DNA of 64,000 nt from Poriferisodalis sp965205175 (lineage in GTDB: Bacteria > Actinomycetota > Acidimicrobiia > Acidimicrobiales > Poriferisodalaceae), in contig NZ_OZ242038.1 of the NCBI RefSeq assembly GCF_965205175.1, positions 2,542,001 through 2,606,000 of the forward strand. Reading direction: 5' to 3'. Each line of letters starts with the position of its first letter. Position 1 is the stretch's first letter. Positions 1-9,428 of this stretch are shown here, one piece after another. The position numbers and the translations under genes are program-made. The notes beneath the pieces are model-generated. The model was given only the letters and a program-made list of their open reading frames with translations. It did not search any database and was not told where the DNA came from.

Positions 1-306
1 GAAGTACGCGTGGGCCATGGACGCTGCCTCGAAGCCGGGTGGCGCCGGAGCCCTGAACAGCGGCTTGCCGAGGTGCTCGACGTAGTGTTCTCCGGTGCCG
101 TAGGGAATCTCGTCGACCGCATCCATGTCATCGCAGCCGTACAGGAAGGTCGCGTCGAGGCCGCGCTCGCGCGCTATTCGTGCCAAAGCATCGTGGATCA
201 GCACACCGCGCAGCGAACCGACATGAGCGCGCCCGCTGGGCGTCTTGGAATCGTTGATCACCACCTGCTGCGGGCAGCCGTCCAGCGCTGAGTCGATCCA
301 AGTCAT
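1..306 (-). CDS. lysS: Lysine--tRNA ligase, class I (N-terminal part; runs off the window)
   Basis: Charges tRNA-Lys with lysine in the cytosol. Only the first 102 codons are inside the window; the gene continues past base 1. The N-terminus reads VVINDSKTPSGRAHVGS, which carries the class I aminoacyl-tRNA synthetase HIGH-type signature in the form HVGS, followed by a Rossmann-type segment and LYGCDDMDAVDEIPYG, the kind of D-D-x-D substrate loop seen in archaeal-type class I LysRS. An in-frame stop lies 45 bases upstream of the ATG at 306, so this start is firm. It lies 49 bases after the stop of the CNNM gene and probably ends that operon. Class I LysRS occurs in archaea and in some actinobacteria. 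The KMSKS loop is outside the window, so another class I synthetase cannot be fully excluded. Confidence 0.75.
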   Translation of the reverse strand, partial: MTWIDSALDGCPQQVVINDSKTPSGRAHVGSLRGVLIHDALARIARERGLDATFLYGCDDMDAVDEIPYGTGEHYVEHLGKPLFRAPAPPGFEAASMAHAYF

Positions 307-355
307 GGCGGTGTCGCGCGGCGGACTCGGCGGAGCCGGCGGCGGAACGCTCAGC

Positions 356-1480
356 CTAAGGAGCAGTGCCCGCTTGCGGGCTCATCGCTGCGTTCGCCGA
401 CGATTCCGCAGTCGCAGCCGAAGCCGGTCCCCCGATCAAGCTGCGCAACAGGTCGTCCAGCGCCACGACCCCGAGCGTGCGGCCGCGGGGATCGGCGACG
501 ACAGCGAGGTGGATGCGTGTGCGCTGCATGCGGCGCAGCCCCTCGTCCAGCGACATGTCGGGCGCGAATCGGAGCATCGTGCGCACGAGTCCGCGAGCCG
601 ACCCGCGCTCGGCCGCCACGAGCCGATCGGCCTGCCCCAGTTCTGCATCGCTGCGCGCGCAGGAGGCAGCCAGATCGCTGCTGTGCAGCATGCCCCTGAT
701 GTCGTCGGGACCATCGCCGAGCACGACGAGCCTCGAATGCCCCGAGCGTGCGAACCGCTGCTCCGCATCGCTGACCGACTGAGTCAACCGCACCGCTGCC
801 ACCTGCGACGACGGCGCCATCACGTCGCTCACCTGGGTGGCCCCGAAGCGCATCGCCCGTTCGAGCAGCGCCACGTCGGCGGCATCGATGTGTCCTTCAG
901 CCAAGGAGTCCTGTGCCATCAGGCCCAGCTCGGCCGGCGTCGCCACCTCGGCGAGCTCGTTGGTGGGCTCTACTCGCAACAGCCGGGTCAGTCCGTTGGA
1001 CAGCCCTTGCAGCGAACGAGCGACGGGCCGCGCGACGAACAGGTAGGCAGCCATCGGGCGCGCGAGCGCCAACAGCGTGCGCTCGGGGCCGATGAGCGCC
1101 AGGTTCTTCGGCACCATCTCGCCGAACACCATGTGGAGCACGGTCACCACTCCCAGCCCGATGCCGAATCCGATGGCATGCAGTGCCGCGTCGGGGATCT
1201 CGACGAACCCGTGTACCGCGCTCTCGACGAGCTGCGCGAAAGCGGGCTCGGTGAGTCGCCCGACTGCCAGCGAGCACAGCGTGATGCCCAGTTGCGCTGC
1301 GCCGAGCGTCGTCAGCACATCTGACTGCATGCGCTGGGCCGCCAGTGCGGATCGCTGCCCACGTTCGGCGCTGCGGTCGATCGATGCCCGCTTCGCGCCG
1401 ATGAGACCGAACTCCAGCGCCACGAAGCCGCCGTTGAACACGATCAGCACGATGCCGACTGCAATAGCGAGCGCCGTCAT
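356..1480 (-). CDS. CNNM/DUF21-CBS membrane protein (short hemolysin-family type)
   Basis: A 374-residue member of the CNNM/CorC-type membrane family, proposed to take part in Mg2+/Co2+ efflux or homeostasis. The N-terminal DUF21 domain (about residues 1-170) has hydrophobic segments and the family motif HMVFGEMVPKNLAL. A cytoplasmic CBS pair follows (about 200-340), with the typical GHSRLVVLGD and LAVVADPRGRTLGVVALDDLL strands. It lacks the C-terminal CorC_HlyC domain that its upstream neighbour has. The ATG at 1480 overlaps the neighbour's stop as ATGA, so the two are translationally coupled. The pair probably forms a heteromeric or divided-labour unit, but that is inference. The transported ion cannot be read from the sequence. 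Confidence 0.88.
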   Translation of the reverse strand: MTALAIAVGIVLIVFNGGFVALEFGLIGAKRASIDRSAERGQRSALAAQRMQSDVLTTLGAAQLGITLCSLAVGRLTEPAFAQLVESAVHGFVEIPDAALHAIGFGIGLGVVTVLHMVFGEMVPKNLALIGPERTLLALARPMAAYLFVARPVARSLQGLSNGLTRLLRVEPTNELAEVATPAELGLMAQDSLAEGHIDAADVALLERAMRFGATQVSDVMAPSSQVAAVRLTQSVSDAEQRFARSGHSRLVVLGDGPDDIRGMLHSSDLAASCARSDAELGQADRLVAAERGSARGLVRTMLRFAPDMSLDEGLRRMQRTRIHLAVVADPRGRTLGVVALDDLLRSLIGGPASAATAESSANAAMSPQAGTAP

Positions 1481-2841
1481 GGAGCTGCCCCGTCGGCTGT
1501 GCTGTCTTGAATCGGACTGCTTTTTTTGGTGTCGCCGTCTCGGTGACCCTCGGGCGCAACGGTGAGCTGTACTTCTGCGATGCGCAGTCCGTCGAGCTCG
1601 GTGACTGTCAGCAGCCAACTGTTCCACTCGAATGACGCGCCGACCACGGGAATCGCACCGAGACGCTCCAGCACGAATCCCGCCAGCGTCTCGTAGGGAC
1701 CATCGGGCACAGCGAGTCCGGTGGCAGCCTCCAGCTCGTCCAGCGTGGTCGAGCCAGGCAGCGTCGCCGATCCGCCGGCGAGGCGCGGAGTGAATGCGCC
1801 AGGCTCGTCGAACTCGTCCGCAATGTCGCCGACGAGCTCCTCGGCGATGTCCTCACGTGTCACGATGCCCGCAGTGCCGCCGTGCTCGTCCACCACGACG
1901 CAGAGTCGGCAGTCGGCCGCTGACATGTCCGCCAGGACCCCGTCCAGCTTGCGGCTCTCTGCCACCGCCACGATCGGTCGCATGATCTGGCGCACCGGCG
2001 TCCGGTCTCGCGCTGAGGCATGGACACCGAACACGTCACGCACTTCGGCGAGGCCGAGCACGTCGTCGGGGCTGGCGCCCAGCACCGGAAGCCGAGAGTG
2101 ACCGCTTGCCCTGGCGAGCTCCACCAACTGCGACAGCGTCGCGTCGGCATCGACTGCTGACATTGCCGTCCGCGGCGTGAGCGCGTCAGCGGCGTCTTTC
2201 TGCCCGAGGCGCAGCGTTCGCACCAGCAGGTCCGCCTGCGCGTCGCTGAGCGTGCGTCGGCGTGACGAGCGAACGACGTACTCCAGTTCGTCTCGGGTCC
2301 GCACGATGCGAAGTTCCTCGGCGGGCTGCAGGCCGCATGCCCGAACGGAGGCATTGGCAATGCCGTTGAACAGTTTCGTGACGGGACCCGTGAGGAGTCC
2401 GTACAGCCGTAGCACCGGCGCCAGCACCAAGGCCGTTCCCATCGGCCGGGACACCGCGAGATTCTTGGGCAGCAGTTCGCCGAAGACCATCTGCATGACG
2501 GCAGCGGCTGCGATGGCGACCACAGCCACCACGCCGGTGGCCGAGAGCGTGCTGCCGGCGCTGCCGAGCGCCCATTCGAGCAGGCCGCCGATCGTGGACT
2601 CCGCGAGGATGCCCAGCACCAGCGAGGTCAAGGTGATGCCGAGCTGCGCCCCCGCGAGGTGGAAGCTGAGCCGCCTCAGCAGGGCGCGCACTCCACGGGC
2701 CCGACGGCTGCCCTCGGCAGACATCACCTCGACCTGCGAACCGTCGACCGCGAGCAGGCAGAACTCGCCCGCCACGAACACCCCATTGAGCGCAATCAGC
2801 ACGACGACGAGTGCGAGTCCTGCGATGAGTCCCAGCGTCAT
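1477..2841 (-). CDS. CNNM/DUF21-CBS-CorC_HlyC membrane protein
   Basis: A 454-residue full-length member of the hemolysin C/CorC-like family, inner-membrane, probably concerned with divalent-cation homeostasis. The order is: DUF21 with about four membrane segments (residues 1-190, including MQMVFGELLPKNLAV), a CBS pair (about 210-330, with CVVVDEHGGTAGIVTREDI), then a C-terminal CorC_HlyC domain (about 360-435, with ETLAGFVLERLGAIP). It is first of a minus-strand operon with the shorter paralogue (ATGA overlap) and probably lysS. The ATG at 2841 begins the first membrane helix (MTLGLIAGLALVVV); an in-frame GTG 15 bases upstream is an alternative. It is divergent from the ABC exporter, with 96 bases between the starts. 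Confidence 0.9.
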   Translation of the reverse strand: MTLGLIAGLALVVVLIALNGVFVAGEFCLLAVDGSQVEVMSAEGSRRARGVRALLRRLSFHLAGAQLGITLTSLVLGILAESTIGGLLEWALGSAGSTLSATGVVAVVAIAAAAVMQMVFGELLPKNLAVSRPMGTALVLAPVLRLYGLLTGPVTKLFNGIANASVRACGLQPAEELRIVRTRDELEYVVRSSRRRTLSDAQADLLVRTLRLGQKDAADALTPRTAMSAVDADATLSQLVELARASGHSRLPVLGASPDDVLGLAEVRDVFGVHASARDRTPVRQIMRPIVAVAESRKLDGVLADMSAADCRLCVVVDEHGGTAGIVTREDIAEELVGDIADEFDEPGAFTPRLAGGSATLPGSTTLDELEAATGLAVPDGPYETLAGFVLERLGAIPVVGASFEWNSWLLTVTELDGLRIAEVQLTVAPEGHRDGDTKKSSPIQDSTADGAAP

Positions 2842-2924
2842 GCCGGTGCGGTACACCCCCGAGCGCCCTGGTTGGCAGCAATCACGGTAGCGGGCAGCGC
2901 CGGCCCGGCGACGACCCTCGCCGG

Positions 2925-2937
2925 TAGTCTCGCCCGA
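2925..2937 (+). promoter_or_regulatory. Putative leaderless promoter -10 for the ABC exporter operon
   Basis: TAGTCT at 2925-2930 fits the actinobacterial -10 pattern TAnnnT and lies 7 bases before the ATG at 2938. A transcript starting at the usual distance would begin at or next to the start codon. No purine-rich ribosome binding site precedes this ATG. This supports 2938 over the later in-frame ATG at 3151. Confidence 0.4.
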
Positions 2938-5052
2938 ATGCGGGTGGCCCCACCCACTGCGCCCGCGGAGTCCGACGCGCAGCCCGAGCCCCACGACACT
3001 GACGCGGACACTGGCGCGCAACAACCTGCCGCAAGAGCGCCCGGCCTCAACGGATCGGCGGCGCCGGCCGACGACAGCGCCGACGGGATCCGAGCCGATG
3101 CATCGCTGAGCTGGATCAGGCGGTTGTCGCCGCTGCTGCGCCGACACCGGATGCGCATCATCGTCTCACTGCTCGCCGCCGTGGCAGCCATGGGCACACA
3201 GGCCGTGGCGCCGCGGGTGGCCGGCTACGCCGTCGACGCGGCCGTGCCCGGCCCCGACGGCACGGGCTCAGGCCCCTTGTGGGCGTTCGTGGTGGCTTTG
3301 GTGGGGCTCGGGGCAGCGCGAGGCGTCTTCACGTACGCCTACCGCAACGGCCTGTTCTCCATGGGTCACCGCGTCGAGTTCCAGCTGCGCACACTGCTGT
3401 TCTCGCATTTGAGCCGGCTGTCGTTCGCGTTCTACGACCGCGTGCAGACCGGGGAGATCATCTCCCGTTCCAACTCAGACATCCGCTCGGTGCAGATGTA
3501 CCTGGCTTTCGCCCCCATCGTGTCAGTGCAGCTGCTGAGCTTTGTGGTGGCGATCTCGCTGATGGCGTGGATCAGCCTGACGCTCACGGCCATCACGATG
3601 CTGATCATGCCCGCGGTCTATGTGCTCGGTCAGCGGCTGCGCCGCATCATGTTCCCGTTGTCATGGATCATCCAGTCGCGCAACGCCGAAGTAGCGACCG
3701 TCACCCATGAGAGCGTGAGCGGCGTGCGGGTGGTGAAGGCGTTCGCCGCCGAACAGCGGCAGGTGGAACAGATGGCGCGGGCGACTCAGCGGTTGCGCTG
3801 GGCCAACCTGATGCAGCATGACACCCGGGCCCGCTACACGCCGGTCATCGAGAACCTGCCCCGCATTGCGCTGGCCATGGTGCTGCTCGTGGGCGGGCAC
3901 CTCATCATCTCCGACTCGCTCACCGTGGGCGACCTGGTCACCTTCTACCTGTACATCTTGCTGCTGCACGCGCCGTTCCGATTCATCGGGATGCTGTTCA
4001 TCTTCGGCCAACGCGCCAAGGCTTCAGCGGAGCGCATCTTCGAAGTGCTCGACGAACCGGTCCTCGTCGCCGATCGCCCAGGAGCGATCGACCTGCCTGT
4101 GCGGCACACGTCGGCCGGCGCGCCGAGGGGACTCGAGGTGACCTTCGACAACGTCAGCTTCACCTACGGCACCGAAACCGTCGGAGGCATCGCCGGGTCC
4201 GCCGCCGTCGGGTTGCGAGACACCGACGCCGGGGCCGCTGAGGCCGGCGCCAATGGGGTCGGCAACCACGGAGGCGATGTGCCACGACGCGATGCCTCCG
4301 CACACGAGGTGCCTCAGGTGTTCAGCGGTCTGGACCTGAGCATCGGCGCCGGCGAACGGGTGGCGGTCGTCGGGCGCACCGGCTGCGGCAAGTCGACGCT
4401 GGCCCGGCTGCTGATGCGCTTCTACAGTCTGGACGACGGTGTGATCCGCATCGGCGGCCACAACGTGAACGACGTCACCGGCGACAGTCTGCGCCGTGCG
4501 GTCGGATACGTGCCCGACGAGCCGTTCCTGTTCTCGGCCAGCATTCACGACAACATCGCCTACGCACGGCCAGACGCACATCGCACTCACGTGGTCGCGG
4601 CCGCCGCTGCTGCGCAGGCTCATGAGTTCATCACCGAACTCGAATCCGGCTACGACACCGTGGTCGGCGAGCGCGGCTACGACCTCTCAGGCGGCCAGCG
4701 ACAGCGCATCGCCATTGCTCGCGCCATACTCGCCGATCCCGCGGTGCTGATCCTCGATGACGCCACCAGCTCGATCGACGTTGCGCACGAGGCGAAGATC
4801 CACGACGCGCTGGTCGAGCTGCTGGCTGACCGCACGACCATCGTGATCGCGCACCGACTGTCCACCATCAGCCTGGCCGACCGAGTGGTCTTGCTGGAAG
4901 GCGGGCGCGTGGTTGCCGACGGCACCCACTCGCAGCTGCTGGCGAGCGAACCCCGCTACGTCGAGGTGCTTGCCGCCGACGGCGACACAGACGACCTCGA
5001 CCGCGTGGCCGTCGCATCCAATGACGCCCTCGGGGACAGCCGATCATGGTGA
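2938..5052 (+). CDS. ABC exporter half-transporter A (degenerate catalytic site)
   Basis: A 704-residue type IV ABC exporter subunit in the plasma membrane: a six-helix transmembrane domain (about residues 70-370) fused to a nucleotide-binding domain. The Walker A is VVGRTGCGKSTL (about residue 478), the signature is intact LSGGQRQR (about 582), and the Walker B reads LILDDATSSID, with Asp in place of the usual catalytic Glu. The partner encoded next has a normal Glu but a weakened signature, so the pair matches the asymmetric heterodimeric exporters (TM287/288, LmrCD, BmrCD type), with one degenerate ATP site. An approximately 45-residue Ala/Gly-rich insertion lies in the first strands of the nucleotide-binding domain. 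The first 60 residues are Pro/Ala-rich and may be disordered. The stop overlaps the next start by 7 bases. The substrate (drug, lipid or peptide) cannot be told. Confidence 0.92.
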   Translation: MRVAPPTAPAESDAQPEPHDTDADTGAQQPAARAPGLNGSAAPADDSADGIRADASLSWIRRLSPLLRRHRMRIIVSLLAAVAAMGTQAVAPRVAGYAVDAAVPGPDGTGSGPLWAFVVALVGLGAARGVFTYAYRNGLFSMGHRVEFQLRTLLFSHLSRLSFAFYDRVQTGEIISRSNSDIRSVQMYLAFAPIVSVQLLSFVVAISLMAWISLTLTAITMLIMPAVYVLGQRLRRIMFPLSWIIQSRNAEVATVTHESVSGVRVVKAFAAEQRQVEQMARATQRLRWANLMQHDTRARYTPVIENLPRIALAMVLLVGGHLIISDSLTVGDLVTFYLYILLLHAPFRFIGMLFIFGQRAKASAERIFEVLDEPVLVADRPGAIDLPVRHTSAGAPRGLEVTFDNVSFTYGTETVGGIAGSAAVGLRDTDAGAAEAGANGVGNHGGDVPRRDASAHEVPQVFSGLDLSIGAGERVAVVGRTGCGKSTLARLLMRFYSLDDGVIRIGGHNVNDVTGDSLRRAVGYVPDEPFLFSASIHDNIAYARPDAHRTHVVAAAAAAQAHEFITELESGYDTVVGERGYDLSGGQRQRIAIARAILADPAVLILDDATSSIDVAHEAKIHDALVELLADRTTIVIAHRLSTISLADRVVLLEGGRVVADGTHSQLLASEPRYVEVLAADGDTDDLDRVAVASNDALGDSRSW

Positions 5053-7055
5053 TGGTCGGCGGCCCTGGGCACGCCGGGCCTTCCGCCACCCAGGCCAGCG
5101 CGGCAGCGGGCCTGCCCTTCGCCGGCGTCCCCACAGAGATGCAGCGGGGCGCAGACCAGCTGCTGGCGCTCGAACCCGAGCACCCCGAGCCGGAGATCGA
5201 TTTCGACTACGTCGCCGAACGCGCCGAAGCGAAACAGGCTCGCCCCTTCGGTCTGCGAGACATGCTGGTGCCCCACCGCTGGCCGGTCGCGCTCGCCTTG
5301 GTGCTGCTGTGCCTCGAGACCGCTGCGATGCAGACGGTGCCGGTGCTGGTCCAGCAGGGCATCGACCGCGGCATCCGAGCCGGCGACCGGACGGCGCTCA
5401 ATTTGGTCGTGCTGGTCTTCTTCGGCGTGATCGCCGCGAGCATTCTGACCAGTCGCGCACGTCAGCGCCTGAACGGTCGCATTGCCGAGCAGGTCATGTA
5501 CGACCTGCGACTGCGCCTGTTCGGTCACTACCAGCGGCTCTCGCTGGACTGGTATACGACGGCCAAGTCCGGCGTGCTGCTCAGCCGCATGACCTCCGAC
5601 ATGGAGTACGTGGCGCTGCTCATCAATGAGGGCTTCGTCAACCTGCTGATCCAGGTGCTCACAGTGGGCGTCGTGACCGTCGTGCTGTTCACCTACGACG
5701 TCACCTTGGCGGTGATTCTGCTCGTCGGCATCGTCCCGCCGCTGGTGGGGCTCACCATGTGGTTCCGTGTCCGCAGCGAAGCGGGCTACGGCGAGATTCG
5801 CGACCGCATCGCCGACGTGCTCGCGGATCTGTCCGAGAACCTGGCGGGAATACGCGTGATCGCGGCAACCGGACGTCGCTTGGCGAACACCGTTCGGCAC
5901 ACCGAGGTCACCGCTCGCTACCGCGACGCCAACCTGTCGATGTCGAGGGCGCAGGCGATCTACGGGCCGAGCACCGAGGCGATCGGCATCGCAGCGCAGG
6001 GGCTGGTGCTGGCAGTCGGCGGGGCGATGGTGCTACGCGACAGTCTCACCATCGGCGAACTTGGCGCCTTCGTGCTGTACGTCACGACGTTCTTCGCTCC
6101 CATCCAGCAGCTGGCACAGCTCTACAGCACCTACCAGCAGGGCCAGTCCGGTCTTCGCAAGATCAGCGGCGTGCTCGCCACGCAGCCGACCGTGCGCCAA
6201 CGCCCCGATGCAGCCGAACTGCCGCCGATCAGCGGCCACATCCGCCTGGAGAGCGTGTCGTTCGCCTACGACGACGAAGCAGCGACTGCAGTACGGACCG
6301 ACGAGCAGCCGAGCGACGACGCGCCCGAGGTGTTGAGCGGGGTGAGGCTGGAGATACGTCCGGGCGAGACGTTCGCTCTCGTGGGACCGACCGGTGCCGG
6401 CAAGAGCACCATCGCCAAGCTGATCATCCGCTTCTATGACCCGACCGACGGCTGCATCACGGTCGATGGCTGGGATCTGCGGGACGTCACGCTGCCGTCG
6501 CTGCGCGACCAGCTGGGTGTAGTGCCCCAGGAGCCGTTCTTGTTCCACGGCACGATCCGCGACAACGTCGCCTTCGGACTGCGCGGGCGCAGCGGCGCCG
6601 GCACCGACGCGCAGCTGGACGCAGACATCGATGCAGCTCTCGACTTGGTCGGACTGCGCCGGCTGATCGACCGTCTGCCGGCCGGCGCGGACACTCCGGT
6701 ACACGAACGCGGGGTGTCGCTGTCGGCCGGCGAGCGTCAGCTGCTGGCGCTGGCTCGGGCATTCGTGGCCCGGCCCCGGGTGATCGTGCTCGACGAGGCC
6801 ACGTCCAGCGTCGATCTCAGCACCGAGGCAGAGATCGAGGGCGCGTTGGACCTGCTGCTCGAAGGCCGCACCGCCGTGCTCATCGCGCACCGGCTGGCCA
6901 CAGCCATGCGCGCCGACCGCATCGCCGTGATCGACGGCGGCGGCGTGGCGGAGCTGGGCACTCACGATGAGCTCGTGGCGCTGGGCGGGCGCTATGCAGC
7001 CATGTACACGACGTGGATGGCGCATGCCCGCGACGGCCACCCCGAAGACTGCTGA
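5046..7055 (+). CDS. ABC exporter half-transporter B (catalytic partner)
   Basis: A 669-residue partner of the preceding exporter subunit. A transmembrane domain with about six helices (about residues 75-360) precedes a nucleotide-binding domain with Walker A LVGPTGAGKSTIAKL (about residue 446), a Q-loop GVVPQEPFLF, a deviant signature LSAGERQ (about 558) and a canonical Walker B IVLDEATSSVD with catalytic Glu. The canonical LSGGQ of subunit A would complete the active site on this subunit's Walker motifs, while LSAGE would face the degenerate site. The ATG at 5046 lies inside the last codons of subunit A, so translation is coupled. A later ATG (MVMV, 6 bases downstream) is an equally possible start. 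Confidence 0.92.
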   Translation: MVMVGGPGHAGPSATQASAAAGLPFAGVPTEMQRGADQLLALEPEHPEPEIDFDYVAERAEAKQARPFGLRDMLVPHRWPVALALVLLCLETAAMQTVPVLVQQGIDRGIRAGDRTALNLVVLVFFGVIAASILTSRARQRLNGRIAEQVMYDLRLRLFGHYQRLSLDWYTTAKSGVLLSRMTSDMEYVALLINEGFVNLLIQVLTVGVVTVVLFTYDVTLAVILLVGIVPPLVGLTMWFRVRSEAGYGEIRDRIADVLADLSENLAGIRVIAATGRRLANTVRHTEVTARYRDANLSMSRAQAIYGPSTEAIGIAAQGLVLAVGGAMVLRDSLTIGELGAFVLYVTTFFAPIQQLAQLYSTYQQGQSGLRKISGVLATQPTVRQRPDAAELPPISGHIRLESVSFAYDDEAATAVRTDEQPSDDAPEVLSGVRLEIRPGETFALVGPTGAGKSTIAKLIIRFYDPTDGCITVDGWDLRDVTLPSLRDQLGVVPQEPFLFHGTIRDNVAFGLRGRSGAGTDAQLDADIDAALDLVGLRRLIDRLPAGADTPVHERGVSLSAGERQLLALARAFVARPRVIVLDEATSSVDLSTEAEIEGALDLLLEGRTAVLIAHRLATAMRADRIAVIDGGGVAELGTHDELVALGGRYAAMYTTWMAHARDGHPEDC

Positions 7056-7953
7056 GCGCGTGCGCGAGCTGCCTCCTCGGCCCGAGCCACCGGACGACCA
7101 GCCCGACCGCCACGACCCACAGAGTCGGTCGAACCATCGTCTAGAGCACTACTCGAATGATCGAGCGGGCCGGCCGACGGTCTCACTGCAGAACGTGTCC
7201 GTCGTCTACGACGGAACCGCGGTGCTGGGACCTCTCGACTGGGAGGTCGCGCCGCACGAACGGTGGGTCGTACTCGGACCCAACGGTTCAGGCAAGACGA
7301 GCCTCATCAAGATCCTGTCGCTCTACCGATTCCCGACGACCGGCTCGGTCGAGGTGCTGGGCCGGCGATGGGGAGCGGTGGACGTGCGCGAGCACCGACG
7401 GCTCATCGGACTGGCCAGCTCGTCGCTGCGAGAGCAGTTTCGACCGAGCATCAACGCGCTCGAACTCGTCATGACCGCCCGCTACGCGGCACTGGAGACA
7501 TGGTGGCACGCCTATGACGACGACGACCGGGCGGAGGCGAGCGCATGCTTGGAACGCGTCGGCGCTGGGCAGCTGGCCGACCGGGAGTTCGCCACGCTGT
7601 CGGGAGGCGAACAGCAGCGAGTGCAGCTCGCACGCACGCTCATGGGTCGCCCAGAGCTGCTGCTGCTCGACGAACCGACTGCCGGGCTGGACCTAGCAGG
7701 CCGAGAGCAGCTGGTGGCGAGCCTGGAATCGCTGGCGACCGATCCGTTCATGCCCGCAACCGTGCTGGTGACACACCACACCGACGAGATCCCCCCGTCA
7801 TTCACCCACGGACTGCTGCTGCGCGCCGGCAGGCCCATGGCATGCGGTCCCCTCGACGAGGTGCTGACTGCGGCCTCGCTGTCGGAGTGCTTCTCGCACC
7901 AGCTGAGGCTGGAACGGCGCGACGGCCGCTGGCTGTCATGGGCGGCGACCTAG
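7024..7953 (+). CDS. Soluble ABC ATP-binding protein (ModF/YlmA-like)
   Basis: A 309-residue single ATPase domain without membrane segments. After a Pro/Arg-rich leader of about 50 residues come Walker A GPNGSGKTSLIKIL, the signature LSGGEQQRVQLARTL, Walker B LLLLDEPTAGLD and the H-loop VTHHTDEIPP. The LYRFPTTGSVEVLG and HHTDEIPP segments resemble the ModF/YlmA group of ABC ATPases, whose function is poorly defined. No permease of its own lies beside it. The ATG at 7024 overlaps the exporter gene by 32 bases; a GTG at 7060, just after the exporter stop, is a good alternative and would remove only 12 residues. Co-transcription with the exporter is likely from the spacing, but functional coupling is not shown. 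Confidence 0.85.
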   Translation: MPATATPKTAERVRELPPRPEPPDDQPDRHDPQSRSNHRLEHYSNDRAGRPTVSLQNVSVVYDGTAVLGPLDWEVAPHERWVVLGPNGSGKTSLIKILSLYRFPTTGSVEVLGRRWGAVDVREHRRLIGLASSSLREQFRPSINALELVMTARYAALETWWHAYDDDDRAEASACLERVGAGQLADREFATLSGGEQQRVQLARTLMGRPELLLLDEPTAGLDLAGREQLVASLESLATDPFMPATVLVTHHTDEIPPSFTHGLLLRAGRPMACGPLDEVLTAASLSECFSHQLRLERRDGRWLSWAAT

Positions 7954-7961
7954 CACTGTGT

Positions 7962-9359
7962 TCAGCGCAGGACGATCCGACCCAGCGGCTCGCTGAGGTG
8001 CGCCCGGCCCGACGGGCGCTCCCCTTGCGCCGCTTCGACGTCCCAGACCATGACGTCGTCATCGAACGTGTAGAGCAGGAACCGGCTGTTCGGCCCCCAG
8101 GCCAAGTGTCCGAGGCCAACGCCGATCTCCGGTGAGTGGCGGCTCCAGTCTTGCGACAGGTCGATGACCACGATCCCAAAAGAGGCGCCGCCCCCGTGCA
8201 TGAGCCGCAATGCGATGCGATTGCCGTCGGGCGACATCTGGCCCTGTTCGCTCCACCGGTCCGCTGTGGCGCCGAGCAGCGTGGCGGGCAGCTCGACCCG
8301 TCGTTCCGAGATCGCTCCGGTGGCAATCGGATAGCTCGCGCAGATCGTCGCGCAGTCCTGGGCTCGTTCGGCTTGGCCCGCTTGGCCGCCAGCCGCGCCG
8401 AAGCTCCCCGAGGCCTCCGCGCACACCTCGCTGCACCAGTCGCCACGACGATCGAGGCTGACCGTTGCGCTGAACGAGGTGTCCGTGATCTGGCAGCCGT
8501 ATTCCTCGCATTGCAGCCGCACCACGTGATTGTCGCCGACGGCCAACACCCGACCGGCACCCAGCTGCAGCGCATCGTTGCGCCCGTCCAGCGCCATGAC
8601 GCTGCCGGCCATCGACACCACGACGTGATCGCCCAGCGCGCCATGCACCACCGCTTCGTTGGGCATCTGCACAGCCGAGCGGAACACGCCGTCGGGGCCG
8701 ACGACCCGAGCCAGGAGGTACTCGGCGCCTCGCACGACTGCGACAATCCCCGGCGGGTTGTACGCGGGCAGTACCTCGCTCACGTCGTCGGCGATGACGA
8801 CGACATCCCCGCTGCGGGTATCGACACGCAGCACCTGACGCCCGATGCCCGCCACGATGGTGCCGTCCAGATCCATCAGCGAATGCGGCAGCCCCGGCAG
8901 CGGCACGTAGCGAACCGCTCCCGTCAACAGATCGAGCTGATACAGCGCGCCGGCCGCATCACCGGAGGGATGTTCGGCGAGCGTTCCGATGAGCTCGGCT
9001 GCAGGCCGCGCGGGCGGCAGGTCGCCGACCGATCCGTCAAGCGCGATGGGCTGGGGCAACGTTGTACGCGGTGGCCGTGGCATGGTCGTCGCTGTCGTCG
9101 CCGACGGCTCTGAGGTCGTGGTGGTCGTTGTCGCCGCCGATGAGGCAACGGGCGGGTCGTCGCTGCGCACCCAGGCCACGACCAGCGCAGCCACGGCCAG
9201 AGCCGCTGCGAGCATGGCATAGACCGCCAAGCGCGGCATCGACGACGGCCGCCGCTCGATTACCGTCTCCTGCACGCTGGCGATGTCGGCACCGCTGTCG
9301 GGCAGGATCACCAAGTCTTGCTGCAGCTCCGGGCCCCGCGGCGAATCGGGATCGGTCAC
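7962..9359 (-). CDS. Membrane-anchored extracytoplasmic protein, possibly beta-propeller
   Basis: A 465-residue protein with a short cytoplasmic head (residues 1-43), one membrane helix (LAVYAMLAAALAVAALVVAWV, about 44-64), a Thr/Ser/Pro-rich linker (about 70-100) and a large extracytoplasmic part made of repeating beta-type segments such as LYQLDLLTGAVRYV and LDGTIVAGIGRQVLRVD. The last 60 residues (ALRLMHGGG...LAWGPNSRFLLYTFDDDVMVWD) look like WD40/TolB-type blades. A Cys cluster (about residues 285-350) suggests disulfides. The start is a GTG. It converges on the ABC ATPase gene, only 8 bases away. No enzyme motif was seen and the function is unknown; the propeller reading is inference. 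Confidence 0.75.
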   Translation of the reverse strand: MTDPDSPRGPELQQDLVILPDSGADIASVQETVIERRPSSMPRLAVYAMLAAALAVAALVVAWVRSDDPPVASSAATTTTTTSEPSATTATTMPRPPRTTLPQPIALDGSVGDLPPARPAAELIGTLAEHPSGDAAGALYQLDLLTGAVRYVPLPGLPHSLMDLDGTIVAGIGRQVLRVDTRSGDVVVIADDVSEVLPAYNPPGIVAVVRGAEYLLARVVGPDGVFRSAVQMPNEAVVHGALGDHVVVSMAGSVMALDGRNDALQLGAGRVLAVGDNHVVRLQCEEYGCQITDTSFSATVSLDRRGDWCSEVCAEASGSFGAAGGQAGQAERAQDCATICASYPIATGAISERRVELPATLLGATADRWSEQGQMSPDGNRIALRLMHGGGASFGIVVIDLSQDWSRHSPEIGVGLGHLAWGPNSRFLLYTFDDDVMVWDVEAAQGERPSGRAHLSEPLGRIVLR

Positions 9360-9428
9360 CGCTTCACATTCTGTCCCGCCGGCAGGTCTGTCGCAGGTCG
9401 GTCGAGCCCTGTCCTGGGCTGCGAATCG

